Assembly (NCBI RefSeq): GCF_025140835.1
Contig: NZ_CP081153.1
Coordinates: 2,728,001 to 2,792,000 of the forward strand
Direction of reading: 5' to 3'
Length of the DNA: 64,000 nt
Source: Aliiroseovarius sp. M344
GTDB lineage: Bacteria > Pseudomonadota > Alphaproteobacteria > Rhodobacterales > Rhodobacteraceae
How positions within the stretch are numbered: position 1 is the stretch's first letter; every line of letters begins with the position of its first letter. The notes beneath the pieces are model-generated. The model was given only the letters and a program-made list of their open reading frames with translations, was not told the DNA's origin and made no database searches. Made by a program: the position numbers and the translations under genes. Positions 36,975 to 45,148 of this stretch are shown here, piece by piece.

Positions 36975-37931
36975 TTATTTCCAATCGAAAAAGTCGTCGC
37001 CGACGCGCGAAAGAAGGCCTTCGGCCAGCTTTCGACCCAGCTCCGGGCCCTCTGCGATAGGGCCGGTAATCTGATCTGCTTCAGATTGCGACCCGTCGGT
37101 CCGCAGGATTTCGCCGCGCAGGGTTAGCGTATCACCATCCAACGTGGCCAGAGCGGCGATGGGCGTCTCGCATGATCCATCCAGAGCGCCGAGGAAGGCA
37201 CGCTCGGCGGCCAGTCGCTGCCCTGTCTCGGGATCGTGGATTGCAGCCAGCATCTCTTTGGCGCGTGTGTCGTCCGCGCGCCGCTCGATCCCAATGGCGC
37301 CTTGGGCGACAGCATTCAGCATGTCTTCAGTCGGGATGGCGGTTGCGGGAACATCATCCATACCAAGACGGTTCAGCCCAGCCATGGCAAGGAATGTTGC
37401 CTCGGCCACGCCTTCTTGCAATTTCTTCAGACGGGTTTGCACGTTGCCACGAAATTCGACGACCTCAAGATCGGGACGACGATTGAGCAACTGGGATTTG
37501 CGACGCAATGAGGATGTGCCAACGACCGCGCCCTTGGGCAGATCGCTGATCGATTTGAATTTGACCGACACAAAGGCGTCGCGCGTATCCTCGCGCGGCA
37601 GGTTGCAGTCCAGAACCAGCCCTTCAGGCTGTTCAACCGGCATGTCTTTCATCGAATGTACGGCGATGTCGATGCGGCCATCCAGCATCGCCTCTTCGAT
37701 TTCCTTGGTGAACAGGCCTTTGTTGCCGATTTCTTTCAGCGGGCGATCAGCGTCGATCAACGCGCGGTCGTCCCCCGTTGTATGGATCACAACAATTTCA
37801 AAAGCTGCTTCGGGAAGATCAAATGCCGCCATCAAACGACGACGTGTTTCGCGCGCCTGTGCCAGCGCCAAAGGGCTGCCGCGTGTGCCGATTTTCAAGG
37901 GGGCGTCGGGGGTCGGATATGCTTGTGTCAT
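36975..37931 (-). CDS. hemC: Porphobilinogen deaminase (hydroxymethylbilane synthase)
   Basis: A 318-residue heme enzyme that joins four porphobilinogens into hydroxymethylbilane. 'KIGTRGSPLALAQARETRRR' is the family start, 'RGNVQTRLKKL' the substrate-binding region, and the dipyrromethane-cofactor Cys is in LDGSCETPIAA (about residue 254). ATG 37931 is preferred; a GTG two codons earlier lacks support. It is divergent from hemE across about 117 bases, a typical Rhodobacteraceae layout that could share control. Confidence 0.95.
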   Translation of the reverse strand: MTQAYPTPDAPLKIGTRGSPLALAQARETRRRLMAAFDLPEAAFEIVVIHTTGDDRALIDADRPLKEIGNKGLFTKEIEEAMLDGRIDIAVHSMKDMPVEQPEGLVLDCNLPREDTRDAFVSVKFKSISDLPKGAVVGTSSLRRKSQLLNRRPDLEVVEFRGNVQTRLKKLQEGVAEATFLAMAGLNRLGMDDVPATAIPTEDMLNAVAQGAIGIERRADDTRAKEMLAAIHDPETGQRLAAERAFLGALDGSCETPIAALATLDGDTLTLRGEILRTDGSQSEADQITGPIAEGPELGRKLAEGLLSRVGDDFFDWK

Positions 37932-38048
37932 GCCCACCGTTTACGACGGAAGAACGGGGCTGTCCATGCCTGCGGCACCCCGCACGCTTGACATCCTGTC
38001 GCGTGTGAGGGACGACGCTTGAAACGCCGACAGGAAAGGCCCGCCATC

Positions 38049-39083
38049 ATGACCCAGCAAAAGACAATTCTGCGCGCACTTGCAGGCGAAACGCTTCCCA
38101 CACCGCCGATCTGGATGATGCGCCAGGCCGGGCGTTACCTGCCCGAGTATCGCGCCACGCGTGCGCAGGCGGGCGACTTCCTGAAGCTGTGCTATAACCC
38201 CGAACTTGCCGCCGAGGTGACATTGCAGCCCATTCGCCGATATGGGTTTGATGCGGCGATCCTGTTTGCTGATATCCTTTTGGTGCCCCAAGCGCTTGGC
38301 GCTGATCTTTGGTTTGTCACCGGCGAAGGCCCGCGCTTGTCAACGATCACCCAACAAGCGGATTTCGATAAGTTGATGGGCAAGGATGACATCCACAAAA
38401 CGCTGAACCCGATCTATGAAACTGTGCGCATCTTGCGTGGGGAACTGCCGGACCAGACGACACTGATTGGGTTTGCAGGCATGCCGTGGACCGTGGCGAC
38501 CTATATGATTGCAGGTCAGGGCACCAAGGACCAAGGCCCAGCGCACGCGCTGAAAGCTGAAAACCGCCCGCTGTTCGAGGCGGTGATGGATCGGCTGACC
38601 GAAGCAACTATTGAATACCTGTCAATGCAGATCGAGGCGGGCGCCGAGGTGGTGAAGCTGTTCGACAGCTGGGCCGGGTCGCTGAATGGCGCGGACTTCC
38701 AGAAATATGCGGTTGAACCGGCGCGTGTGATCACCCAAGCGCTGAAAGCGCGTCACCCCGGCATCCCCGTCATCGGCTTCCCGCGTGAAGCAGGTGATGG
38801 CTATATCGGGTTTGCCAAGGCGACGGGTGTGGATTGCGTGGCGATTGACAACTCTGTCAGCCCGGAATGGGCAGCGGCGAATGTGCAGGTGGATGGGTGT
38901 GTCCAAGGCAACCTTGCCTCAAGCCACATGGTCACGGGCGGCCAGGCTTTGGTTGATGAGACCCGCAAAGTGGTCGAGGCCTTTAAAAACGGCCCCCACA
39001 TATTCAATCTGGGTCACGGAATTACGCCCGATGCAGACCCTGAAAACGTGCAGTTGATGATCGACACTGTACGCGGAGGATAA
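38049..39083 (+). CDS. hemE: Uroporphyrinogen III decarboxylase
   Basis: A 344-residue enzyme that removes four carboxyl groups from uroporphyrinogen III. It carries the two URO-D signatures [17 protein letters not shown] (about 21-37) and [13 protein letters not shown] (about 141-153). Start ATG 38049 is picked for its family start [13 protein letters not shown]; 10 open codons upstream are ignored. The product feeds HemF at 34.2 kb. Gene order hemC-hemE is divergent. Confidence 0.96.
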   Translation: MTQQKTILRALAGETLPTPPIWMMRQAGRYLPEYRATRAQAGDFLKLCYNPELAAEVTLQPIRRYGFDAAILFADILLVPQALGADLWFVTGEGPRLSTITQQADFDKLMGKDDIHKTLNPIYETVRILRGELPDQTTLIGFAGMPWTVATYMIAGQGTKDQGPAHALKAENRPLFEAVMDRLTEATIEYLSMQIEAGAEVVKLFDSWAGSLNGADFQKYAVEPARVITQALKARHPGIPVIGFPREAGDGYIGFAKATGVDCVAIDNSVSPEWAAANVQVDGCVQGNLASSHMVTGGQALVDETRKVVEAFKNGPHIFNLGHGITPDADPENVQLMIDTVRGG

Positions 39084-39165
39084 GGGGAAAGGGGCGTTGC
39101 CCCCGCGTGAAAGCCGGATGGCTTTCACCCTCCCCCAGGATATTTTCAGCCAGAAGAAGCAGCCA
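39084..39165 (+). repeat. Intergenic hairpin element after hemE
   Basis: Two hairpins follow each other: GGGGC-GTT-GCCCC (39091-39103) and GTGAAAGCC-GGAT-GGCTTTCAC (39107-39128, perfect 9-bp stem). They are followed by CCCCCAGGATATTTTCAGCC. From memory, similar GTGAAAGCC/GGCTTTCAC plus AGGATATTT units are common between genes in Roseobacter-group genomes, so this is probably a REP-like element that may also act as terminator. Only one copy is present in this window, so repetition is not shown here. Confidence 0.55.
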
Positions 39166-39222
39166 GACTTGTAAAGTCTTGCAGCGCCGTGTCTTCTGCG
39201 CGGGTGAAGAAGGGGACTTGGA

Positions 39223-40410
39223 ATGCGGGTAGGTATCATCACCCTAATCGTCGCTTACGTGCTGAGCCAGTTCTATCGCGCCTTTTTGGCGGTGATGACC
39301 CCTGCGTTGAAGGCTGACCTGGGCGCCTCGCCCGAGGATCTGGCGCGCGCATCCGGTGCATGGTTTCTGGTATTTGCCTTGATGCAAATTCCTGTGGGCT
39401 GGGGTTTGGACAATATCGGACCACGCAAAGTGGCGGCAGGATTATTGGCGATCGGCGGGGCTGGCGGGGCGGCGCTTTTTGCCACCGCTACCGCGCCTGC
39501 GCATATTCTTTATGCGATGATCTTGATCGGGATCGGATGTTCGCCCGTGTTGATGGCGAGCTATTTCATCTTTGCGCGCACCTATTCCCCAAAGGTTTTT
39601 GGCACGTTGGCCGGCATGGTGATCGGCATCGGGTCACTTGGTAACATCGCGGGGGCGTTGCCTATGGCACTGGCGGTCGAGCAATTTGGCTGGCGGGCCT
39701 GTCTTTGGGCCTTGGCGGCCGTCACGCTTCTGGTGGCAGCGCTGATCATGCTGGCAGTCGACAATCCGCCGAAACTGGTCGCGGAAGAAGGCGCCCCAAA
39801 AGGGTCGGTTCTGGATTTGCTGAAAATGCCCGCCCTTTGGGCGATTTTTCCGATCATGTTTGTAAACTACACCGCCGCTGCCGGGTTGCGCGGCAGTTGG
39901 GCGGGGCCATATCTGCGCGATGTCTATGGGCTGGACACAACGGGCATTGGCTGGGCCACAATGGCCATTGCATTGGCCATGGTGATAGGCAGCTTCGCCT
40001 ATGGTCCTCTGGACCGGATCTTTGGCACGCGGAAATGGGTGATTTTCGCGGGCAACCTTGTCGCGGTCGGGTTGGTCTTTTTGCTTTGGGCTGTCCCTGA
40101 TGCCGGTGTCTGGCAAGTGTCCCTGACCATGGCGGCCATCGGATTGTTCGGGGCGAGCTTTCCGTTGATCATGGCGCATGGGCGCAGCTTCTACCCACCG
40201 CATCTTGTTGGGCGCGGGGTGACCTTGATGAATATGTTCGGGATCGGCGGTGTCGGGATATTCCAATACAGCTCGGCCAGTGTGTTCCGGGCAGCTCAGG
40301 GGCCAGAGGTGGCGGTCACGGCCCCCTATCAGGCCGTGTTCCTGTTCTTTGCGGTGCCCGGGTTAATCGGCTGTCTGCTGTATCTTCTCAGCGAAGATCG
40401 CACTGATTAA
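39223..40410 (+). CDS. MFS transporter
   Basis: A 395-residue major facilitator protein with 12 predicted membrane helices. 'WGLDNIGPRKVAAGLLAIGG' after helix 2 is the MFS loop motif (a D-x-x-G-P-R-K variant), and the repeat half has 'GPLDRIFGTRKWVIFAG'. The first helix begins directly after the start. The substrate cannot be told; close relatives are annotated as sugar-, nitrate- or aromatic-type permeases. It follows hemE after 139 bases and is convergent with the DEAD-box gene (4 base overlap at the 3' ends). Confidence 0.82.
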   Translation: MRVGIITLIVAYVLSQFYRAFLAVMTPALKADLGASPEDLARASGAWFLVFALMQIPVGWGLDNIGPRKVAAGLLAIGGAGGAALFATATAPAHILYAMILIGIGCSPVLMASYFIFARTYSPKVFGTLAGMVIGIGSLGNIAGALPMALAVEQFGWRACLWALAAVTLLVAALIMLAVDNPPKLVAEEGAPKGSVLDLLKMPALWAIFPIMFVNYTAAAGLRGSWAGPYLRDVYGLDTTGIGWATMAIALAMVIGSFAYGPLDRIFGTRKWVIFAGNLVAVGLVFLLWAVPDAGVWQVSLTMAAIGLFGASFPLIMAHGRSFYPPHLVGRGVTLMNMFGIGGVGIFQYSSASVFRAAQGPEVAVTAPYQAVFLFFAVPGLIGCLLYLLSEDRTD

Positions 40411-41732
40411 GCAGATTTTTGGCCGCGACGTGGACGACGGCGTTTCGAGCTGTTGGCAGGTCTGCCGGCGTTGCGGGTCGGGTTAGAACCCGGCTTCGCG
40501 CCCGCGTTGGCTGCGCGTGGCTTGCGACCACCACCACCGCCGCCACCACCGCGACGTCCGCCGCCACCGCCTTGGGTGCGGGTCGGGCGTTTTTCCTCGG
40601 CCGGGCGTGTGCCTCCAAGGATCGGGATCTCGATCTTCATGACCTTTTCGATGTCGCGCAACAGGCCGAGCTCTACGCCCGATACGAAGGATATCGCATC
40701 ACCGCCTGCGCCAGCACGGGCCGTCCGGCCAATGCGGTGGACGTAGTTTTCAGCCACTTCAGGCAGGTCGAAGTTGTAAACATGGCTCACCCCCGGAATA
40801 TCGATCCCGCGTGCGGCAACGTCAGTGGCCACCAGTACACGGGCTTCGCCTGACCGGAATGCCGCAAGGGCACGGTCGCGTTGGCCCTGGCTTTTGTTGC
40901 CGTGGATGGACACCGCCTTGAAGCCGTCTGCGACAAGCGTTTTCATCAACTTTTCAGCACCATGTTTGGTTCGTGAAAACACCAGCGACAGCGACTCTTT
41001 GTCATGGCCAAGCAGATCGATCAGCAAAGTAATTTTTTCATTACGACCGGGAGAATAATAAATGCCCTGCGTGACTTTGTCGGCCGCCTTGCCCGGAGGC
41101 GAGACTTGCACTTTGGCCGGGTTGGTCAGATAGGCGCGAGAGAGTTCCTCCATCTGTTTGGGCATGGTGGCCGAAAACAGCATCGTCTGGCGCGGTGTGC
41201 CCAACTCAGGCGCAATCCTGCGCAGCGCATGGATGAACCCCATGTCGAGCATCTGGTCCGCTTCGTCCAACACAAGGAATGTCGCGGTATCAAGACGGAT
41301 CGCCTTCCGGTCCAGCAGGTCGATCAGGCGACCAGGTGTGGCAACGAGAATATCGATGCCGGGTGCCAACATGCTGATCTGCTTGTTGATCGACATACCA
41401 CCCACAACGGTGCGCACTTTCAAATGTGTACCCTGCACATAGTCGCGCAGGTTTACGGCGATCTGGTTCACCAGTTCGCGTGTAGGGGCAAGGATCAGCG
41501 CCTTAACCGATTTGGGCTCGCGCTTGTCGTGGTTGCCCAAAAGCTGGTGGATCAGCGGCAGGCCAAAGGCGGCTGTTTTGCCGGTGCCTGTTTGGGCCAG
41601 ACCCATAACGTCGCGGCCCTCAAGGACCAGCGGGATCGCTTTGATCTGGATCGGTGTCGGCGTTTCATAGCCGGCTTCGGTCACGGTTGTGACCAGCTTC
41701 GGGTCAAGCCCGAGCTCTGCAAATTTAGTCAT
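40407..41732 (-). CDS. DEAD-box RNA helicase (RhlE-like)
   Basis: A 441-residue ATP-dependent RNA helicase. Motifs in order: Q motif 'TPIQIKAIP', I AQTGTGKTAA (about 46-55), II DEADQM, III SAT, V 'ATDVAARGID' and VI HRIGRTARAG. The last 60 residues are Arg/Lys/Gly/Pro-rich, with a poly-Gly run GGGGGRRGGGGGGGGR that is expected to bind RNA loosely. RhlE-type helicases support ribosome assembly and cold growth. The upstream intergenic region is long (402 bases), which could hold a long leader. Confidence 0.92.
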   Translation of the reverse strand: MTKFAELGLDPKLVTTVTEAGYETPTPIQIKAIPLVLEGRDVMGLAQTGTGKTAAFGLPLIHQLLGNHDKREPKSVKALILAPTRELVNQIAVNLRDYVQGTHLKVRTVVGGMSINKQISMLAPGIDILVATPGRLIDLLDRKAIRLDTATFLVLDEADQMLDMGFIHALRRIAPELGTPRQTMLFSATMPKQMEELSRAYLTNPAKVQVSPPGKAADKVTQGIYYSPGRNEKITLLIDLLGHDKESLSLVFSRTKHGAEKLMKTLVADGFKAVSIHGNKSQGQRDRALAAFRSGEARVLVATDVAARGIDIPGVSHVYNFDLPEVAENYVHRIGRTARAGAGGDAISFVSGVELGLLRDIEKVMKIEIPILGGTRPAEEKRPTRTQGGGGGRRGGGGGGGGRKPRAANAGAKPGSNPTRNAGRPANSSKRRRPRRGQKSA

Positions 41733-42134
41733 TATCGTCTTTCTGGCATGCAGTTTGGCACGCCGATATCACGCGGGTTGCGGGGCAGATGCCCCATCGC
41801 TTCGGTTAGCGACCAACGCTCGCGGTGGGCCGAATGCCCAATACAGTTGCCTGTCCGCCGATCTGGCCGTCAGAACCCCGCGTGATTTGGGAACTTGTGG
41901 AAACGGGCTTTGCGCCCGAAAACCTGTCTGCCTCACGTAATGGGGGCGGGTCGCTCACGCGTCGACCGGACAGATAGCGCCCCTATCACAGCGAAAAGCA
42001 CACAAGTCAACGACAAAACGCGCCAGATCGCGCGTATGACGCTTTCGCAGGCGCGGCATTTGCGCTATGGACGCCCTCGGTCTGACCAGACTCACAAGGG
42101 GTTTGGCGGGTCGATTGAAAAATAGGAGGCCGTG
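41733..42134. other. 402-base intergenic region between the DEAD-box gene and asd
   Basis: No gene with family resemblance is visible. The open frame at 41895-42125 has no ribosome site and reads as random Arg-rich sequence. Contents: a CGGGC-TTTGC-GCCCG hairpin near 41906-41921 and the asd ribosome site AGGAGG at 42124-42129. Both neighbours are divergent, so both promoters and any leader of the helicase mRNA must lie here. Confidence 0.5.
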
Positions 42135-43157
42135 ATGGGCTATAAAATCGCTGTCGTTGGCGCCACTGGCAATGTGGGCCGCGAGATGCTGAACATTCTG
42201 GCAGAACGCCAGTTTCCTGTGGACGAGATTGTCGCGCTTGCGTCGCGCCGGTCGCTCGGCACCGAAGTCAGCTTTGGCGATACCACCCTCACGACCAAGG
42301 ACCTTGATGCGTTTGATTTCACGGGCTGGGATATGGCGCTGTTTGCCGTGGGGTCAGAGGCAACCAAGCAATACGCCCCCAAGGCGGCAAAGGCTGGTTG
42401 TGTTGTCATCGACAACTCGTCGCTCTACCGCTACGACCCTGACATCCCGCTGATCGTGCCAGAGGTGAACCCGCAAGCGATCCACGATTACAAAAACAAA
42501 AACATCATCGCCAACCCCAACTGCTCGACCGCGCAGATGGTTGTGGCGCTTAAGCCGCTGCATGACCGCGCCAAGATCAAACGTGTTGTTGTGTCGACGT
42601 ACCAGTCTGTATCCGGCTCGGGCAAAGACGCGATTGATGAGCTGTGGAACCAGACCAAGGGCATGTATGTGCCGGGTCAGGAGGTCGCGCCGTCCGTCTA
42701 TCCCAAACAGATTGCCTTCAATGTCATTCCGCATATCGATGTGTTCATGGATAGCGGCGATACGAAGGAAGAATGGAAGATGGTCGCGGAAACCAAGAAG
42801 ATCGTCGACCCGTCGATCAAGGTGACCGCGACCTGCGTGCGCGTGCCGGTCTTTGTCGGCCATTCGGAATCGGTGAACATTGAGACCGAAGAGTTTTTGG
42901 ACGAAGATGAAGCACGTGACATCCTGCGCGAAGCCCCGGGCATTCTGGTCGTGGACAAGCGCGAAAACGGTGGCTACGTGACCCCGGTCGAGTGCGTCGG
43001 CGACTTCGCGACCTTCATCAGCCGCATCCGCCAGGACGTCACCGTTGAAAACGGCCTGAACTTGTGGTGCGTGTCTGACAACCTACGCAAAGGCGCTGCT
43101 CTGAACGCAGTTCAGATCGCCGAGCTTCTGGGCCGTGAGGTTCTGAAGAAGGGCTGA
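42135..43157 (+). CDS. asd: Aspartate-semialdehyde dehydrogenase
   Basis: A 340-residue NADP-dependent enzyme that makes aspartate semialdehyde for lysine, threonine, methionine and diaminopimelate. 'GYKIAVVGATGNVGREML' is the cofactor site and NPNCSTAQMV contains the active-site Cys (about residue 129). AGGAGG stands 5 bases before the ATG at 42135; a GTG one codon earlier is not supported. It serves the same pathway as lysA at 9.3 kb and is isolated as a single gene. Confidence 0.95.
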   Translation: MGYKIAVVGATGNVGREMLNILAERQFPVDEIVALASRRSLGTEVSFGDTTLTTKDLDAFDFTGWDMALFAVGSEATKQYAPKAAKAGCVVIDNSSLYRYDPDIPLIVPEVNPQAIHDYKNKNIIANPNCSTAQMVVALKPLHDRAKIKRVVVSTYQSVSGSGKDAIDELWNQTKGMYVPGQEVAPSVYPKQIAFNVIPHIDVFMDSGDTKEEWKMVAETKKIVDPSIKVTATCVRVPVFVGHSESVNIETEEFLDEDEARDILREAPGILVVDKRENGGYVTPVECVGDFATFISRIRQDVTVENGLNLWCVSDNLRKGAALNAVQIAELLGREVLKKG

Positions 43158-43207
43158 TCAGCCCTTCTTGAAATAGAAAAGCCCCTGACTTCGGTCTGGG
43201 GCTTTTT
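43146..43207 (+). terminator. asd terminator with palindrome over the stop codon
   Basis: First hairpin: a perfect 24-base palindrome (43146-43169) with arms AAGAAGGGCTGA and TCAGCCCTTCTT, which contains the TGA stop codon. Second hairpin: AAAAGCCCC...GGGGCTTTT with an inner GAC-TTCG-GTC (43177-43207), followed by an uninterrupted T-run. The second is a classic intrinsic terminator. Confidence 0.9.
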
Positions 43208-43242
43208 TTTCGCTCTGCCGCTACGCTTTTTGCAAAGACGCA

Positions 43243-43779
43243 TCACTTTATGATCTGCGCAACCCAGCTGTCCAATTCGGCCCCAAGCGCTGACCAGTCA
43301 GTGTAATCATGATCCGCATCCAGATCGGCATCCGCTTCTTTTCCAGCAATGATGCGGCGCATTATGAAACGACGGAAGATGTCGTATTCCGACGGCATAT
43401 AAGCGCCGGCAACCTGAACAACACGCCCCGGAGTCCAATTCGTAGCGCTTTTGAAATCGTCAAGAATGCGATCAAGCCCACGCCAATCTTCCGCATCATG
43501 CCCCGCTGCCGCAAGCGACACGGACAAAAACAACGTCGGCATCTTTCCAAGGCGACTGGCGTTTTTGTCGGCGAATTTCGCCAGTTCTGCCTGGTAATGT
43601 CCCGCATGAATGGAACTTGCTAAAACGGCGCCGTCGAACCGACCGACATCTAAGCCCATTGCATCGGCAAACGGTGCAAGTTCAACGCTATGGCCATGTT
43701 CGTGAATTCGGTCGGCGGCCCATCTGGCAATCTTGCGCGTATGACCTTCACTTGTGGCATAGGCAACGAATATCTTCAT
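43243..43779 (-). CDS. Flavodoxin-domain protein, HemG-like protoporphyrinogen oxidase candidate
   Basis: A 178-residue flavodoxin-like protein. 'KIFVAYATSEGHTRKIARW' holds the FMN phosphate loop. 'ASSIHAGHYQAELAKFADKNA' and 'SLAAAGHDAEDWRG' match HemG/flavodoxin-like PPO, which oxidises protoporphyrinogen IX with quinones. GGAGG 5 bases before ATG 43779 sets the start; a GTG four codons earlier is open. An FNR/CRP-type palindrome lies about 110 bases upstream, consistent with oxygen control. Heme genes hemC, hemE and hemF are 5-9 kb away. Confidence 0.72.
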   Translation of the reverse strand: MKIFVAYATSEGHTRKIARWAADRIHEHGHSVELAPFADAMGLDVGRFDGAVLASSIHAGHYQAELAKFADKNASRLGKMPTLFLSVSLAAAGHDAEDWRGLDRILDDFKSATNWTPGRVVQVAGAYMPSEYDIFRRFIMRRIIAGKEADADLDADHDYTDWSALGAELDSWVAQIIK

Positions 43780-43891
43780 AACAGCCTCCACCGGCCAACC
43801 GTGGCCGCCAAACGTGTGTTTCAGGCCCGCAGTGGGAAATCAGTGGGCGCATCGGACACTTCCAATCAGACACATTCCGCACCGGCTTTCA

Positions 43892-43905
43892 TTGACACGG
43901 GTCAA
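43892..43905 (-). promoter_or_regulatory. FNR/CRP-family box upstream of the flavodoxin gene
   Basis: TTGACACGGGTCAA is a perfect 5-base inverted repeat TTGAC-N4-GTCAA. This matches the CRP/FNR superfamily consensus (FNR: TTGAT-N4-ATCAA; DNR/NNR-like: TTGAC-N4-GTCAA). It is 113 bases from the flavodoxin start and 38 bases beyond the 3' end of the upstream SRPBCC gene. Confidence 0.55.
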
Positions 43906-43942
43906 TTCAGGTTTTGGACAGACCTGCCAAAACGGAACAACT

Positions 43943-44476
43943 TCAGCTACCTTCGACCAATGCCTTCAGATTGGCCAAGCCGACCTCATAGTCTGCGCCG
44001 ATCCAACTGTCGAACATCAAGCCCATCCAGCGTGCAAACGGGTTCATGCCAAGTTTGGTATCAAATCCCCAAGTCACCTCGGTTGCGCCCTCAACAGGCT
44101 TCAGATCCAAATATGCCGCTGCAAGGCCTTGTGGGCCGAAATCCAAGGCTGTTTCTACACGCTCATTCTGGATGCTTGAGGTAATGACCTGAATGCCGTT
44201 GCCAACGTCTGGCTGGTCTGACGTCCAACGCAACGTATTCCCAACGCCCTGTTCCGGCCCTTCATAGGTCATTTCTACATTTGGGTCACGTGACAACCAC
44301 GGCGACCATGCCTGCGTGGCCTGCATCGAGTTGACATAAGGGAAGATTTTGTCGGCCGGTGCAGAAATCAGCGTGGATCTGCTGACCGACACTTCAGACG
44401 GCAGTAAAAACGCAACTGCGACAAGGACGATAGCAAGAATGGCGAACCCTTTCAGCGCGCCAAAAATCAGTTTCAT
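43943..44476 (-). CDS. SRPBCC-family protein with N-terminal membrane anchor
   Basis: A 177-residue protein. Residues 5-27 are one hydrophobic helix (GALKGFAILAIVLVAVAFLL), followed by a polyketide-cyclase/START-like domain beginning 'SEVSVSRSTLISAPADKIFPYVN' and containing 'WSPWLSRDPNVEMTY'. The ligand is unknown; anchored SRPBCC proteins in the periplasm are common. It follows the phospholipid operon on the same strand after 48 bases. Confidence 0.78.
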   Translation of the reverse strand: MKLIFGALKGFAILAIVLVAVAFLLPSEVSVSRSTLISAPADKIFPYVNSMQATQAWSPWLSRDPNVEMTYEGPEQGVGNTLRWTSDQPDVGNGIQVITSSIQNERVETALDFGPQGLAAAYLDLKPVEGATEVTWGFDTKLGMNPFARWMGLMFDSWIGADYEVGLANLKALVEGS

Positions 44477-44524
44477 ATCTAATTTCCTTCGCTCTAATAG
44501 GCGAAGTCTAGCACGGATCGCCGT

Positions 44525-45139
44525 TTAACGCGATTTCAACGCCGCTATCATGCGCAGTCCACGCGTGATCACTGTGCCCGCGGCCCCAAGCAATATGACC
44601 CAAAGCGCAACCGCCAAAGTCGGAATGCCAAAAAGCGTTGGCAGGAAAATCGCCAACGCTGCCGCGAACGTCGACGCTGCCATGCGGTGTTGTTTTGCCA
44701 TTGGCCCCGAGAAGTCAGGCTCCAACCCCTGAGCCGCCCCGGCTTCACGAGTATAGGCCGTCAGCACCGCCATGGTCGCAGCCGCCCAGCCCAGCGCCGG
44801 GGAACCGGCCCCAAGCCCCATCCCAACAAGGATAAGGATGTCGGCATATCTATCCGGGGCTTCGTTCCAGAACGGACCGTCGGGTTCTGCACGACCCCCT
44901 TCGACAGCGACCATTCCATCAAAAAGATTGCACAACAAACGGCCCTGCACCGACAGCGCAGCAACGATCAGCCAAAGGGCGATGGTGCCGCCAGACAGCC
45001 AGAACGCGCCGCCAGCGATCACGGCGAACAGAACCGATCCCTTACTGATCTGATTGGGCGTTACATTCTTCTTGACCAACCAGCTTGCAGCCCGTTTGGC
45101 CCAGTTGCGATCTCGGCTGGCGATGGGGCGACGTTGCAT
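44525..45139 (-). CDS. CDP-alcohol phosphatidyltransferase-like protein with altered motif
   Basis: A 204-residue membrane protein with four or more predicted helices. The family motif D-x2-DG-x2-AR-x8-G-x3-D-x3-D reads N-x2-DG-x2-AV-x8-G-x3-N-x3-D here (around residues 70-95), so two of four metal-binding Asp are Asn and the Arg is Val. Spacing of every other element is exact. Such variants recur in lipid clusters and may use another headgroup. It follows cdsA by 9 bases after a TAGGAGG-like site. Confidence 0.78.
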   Translation of the reverse strand: MQRRPIASRDRNWAKRAASWLVKKNVTPNQISKGSVLFAVIAGGAFWLSGGTIALWLIVAALSVQGRLLCNLFDGMVAVEGGRAEPDGPFWNEAPDRYADILILVGMGLGAGSPALGWAAATMAVLTAYTREAGAAQGLEPDFSGPMAKQHRMAASTFAAALAIFLPTLFGIPTLAVALWVILLGAAGTVITRGLRMIAALKSR

Positions 45140-45148
45140 GGAAACCTC

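Noticed and set aside
41895..42125. 76-codon frame between the DEAD-box gene and asd
   Set aside because: It has no ribosome site, no recognisable domain and an Arg/Lys-rich random composition; it ends directly at the asd ribosome site.
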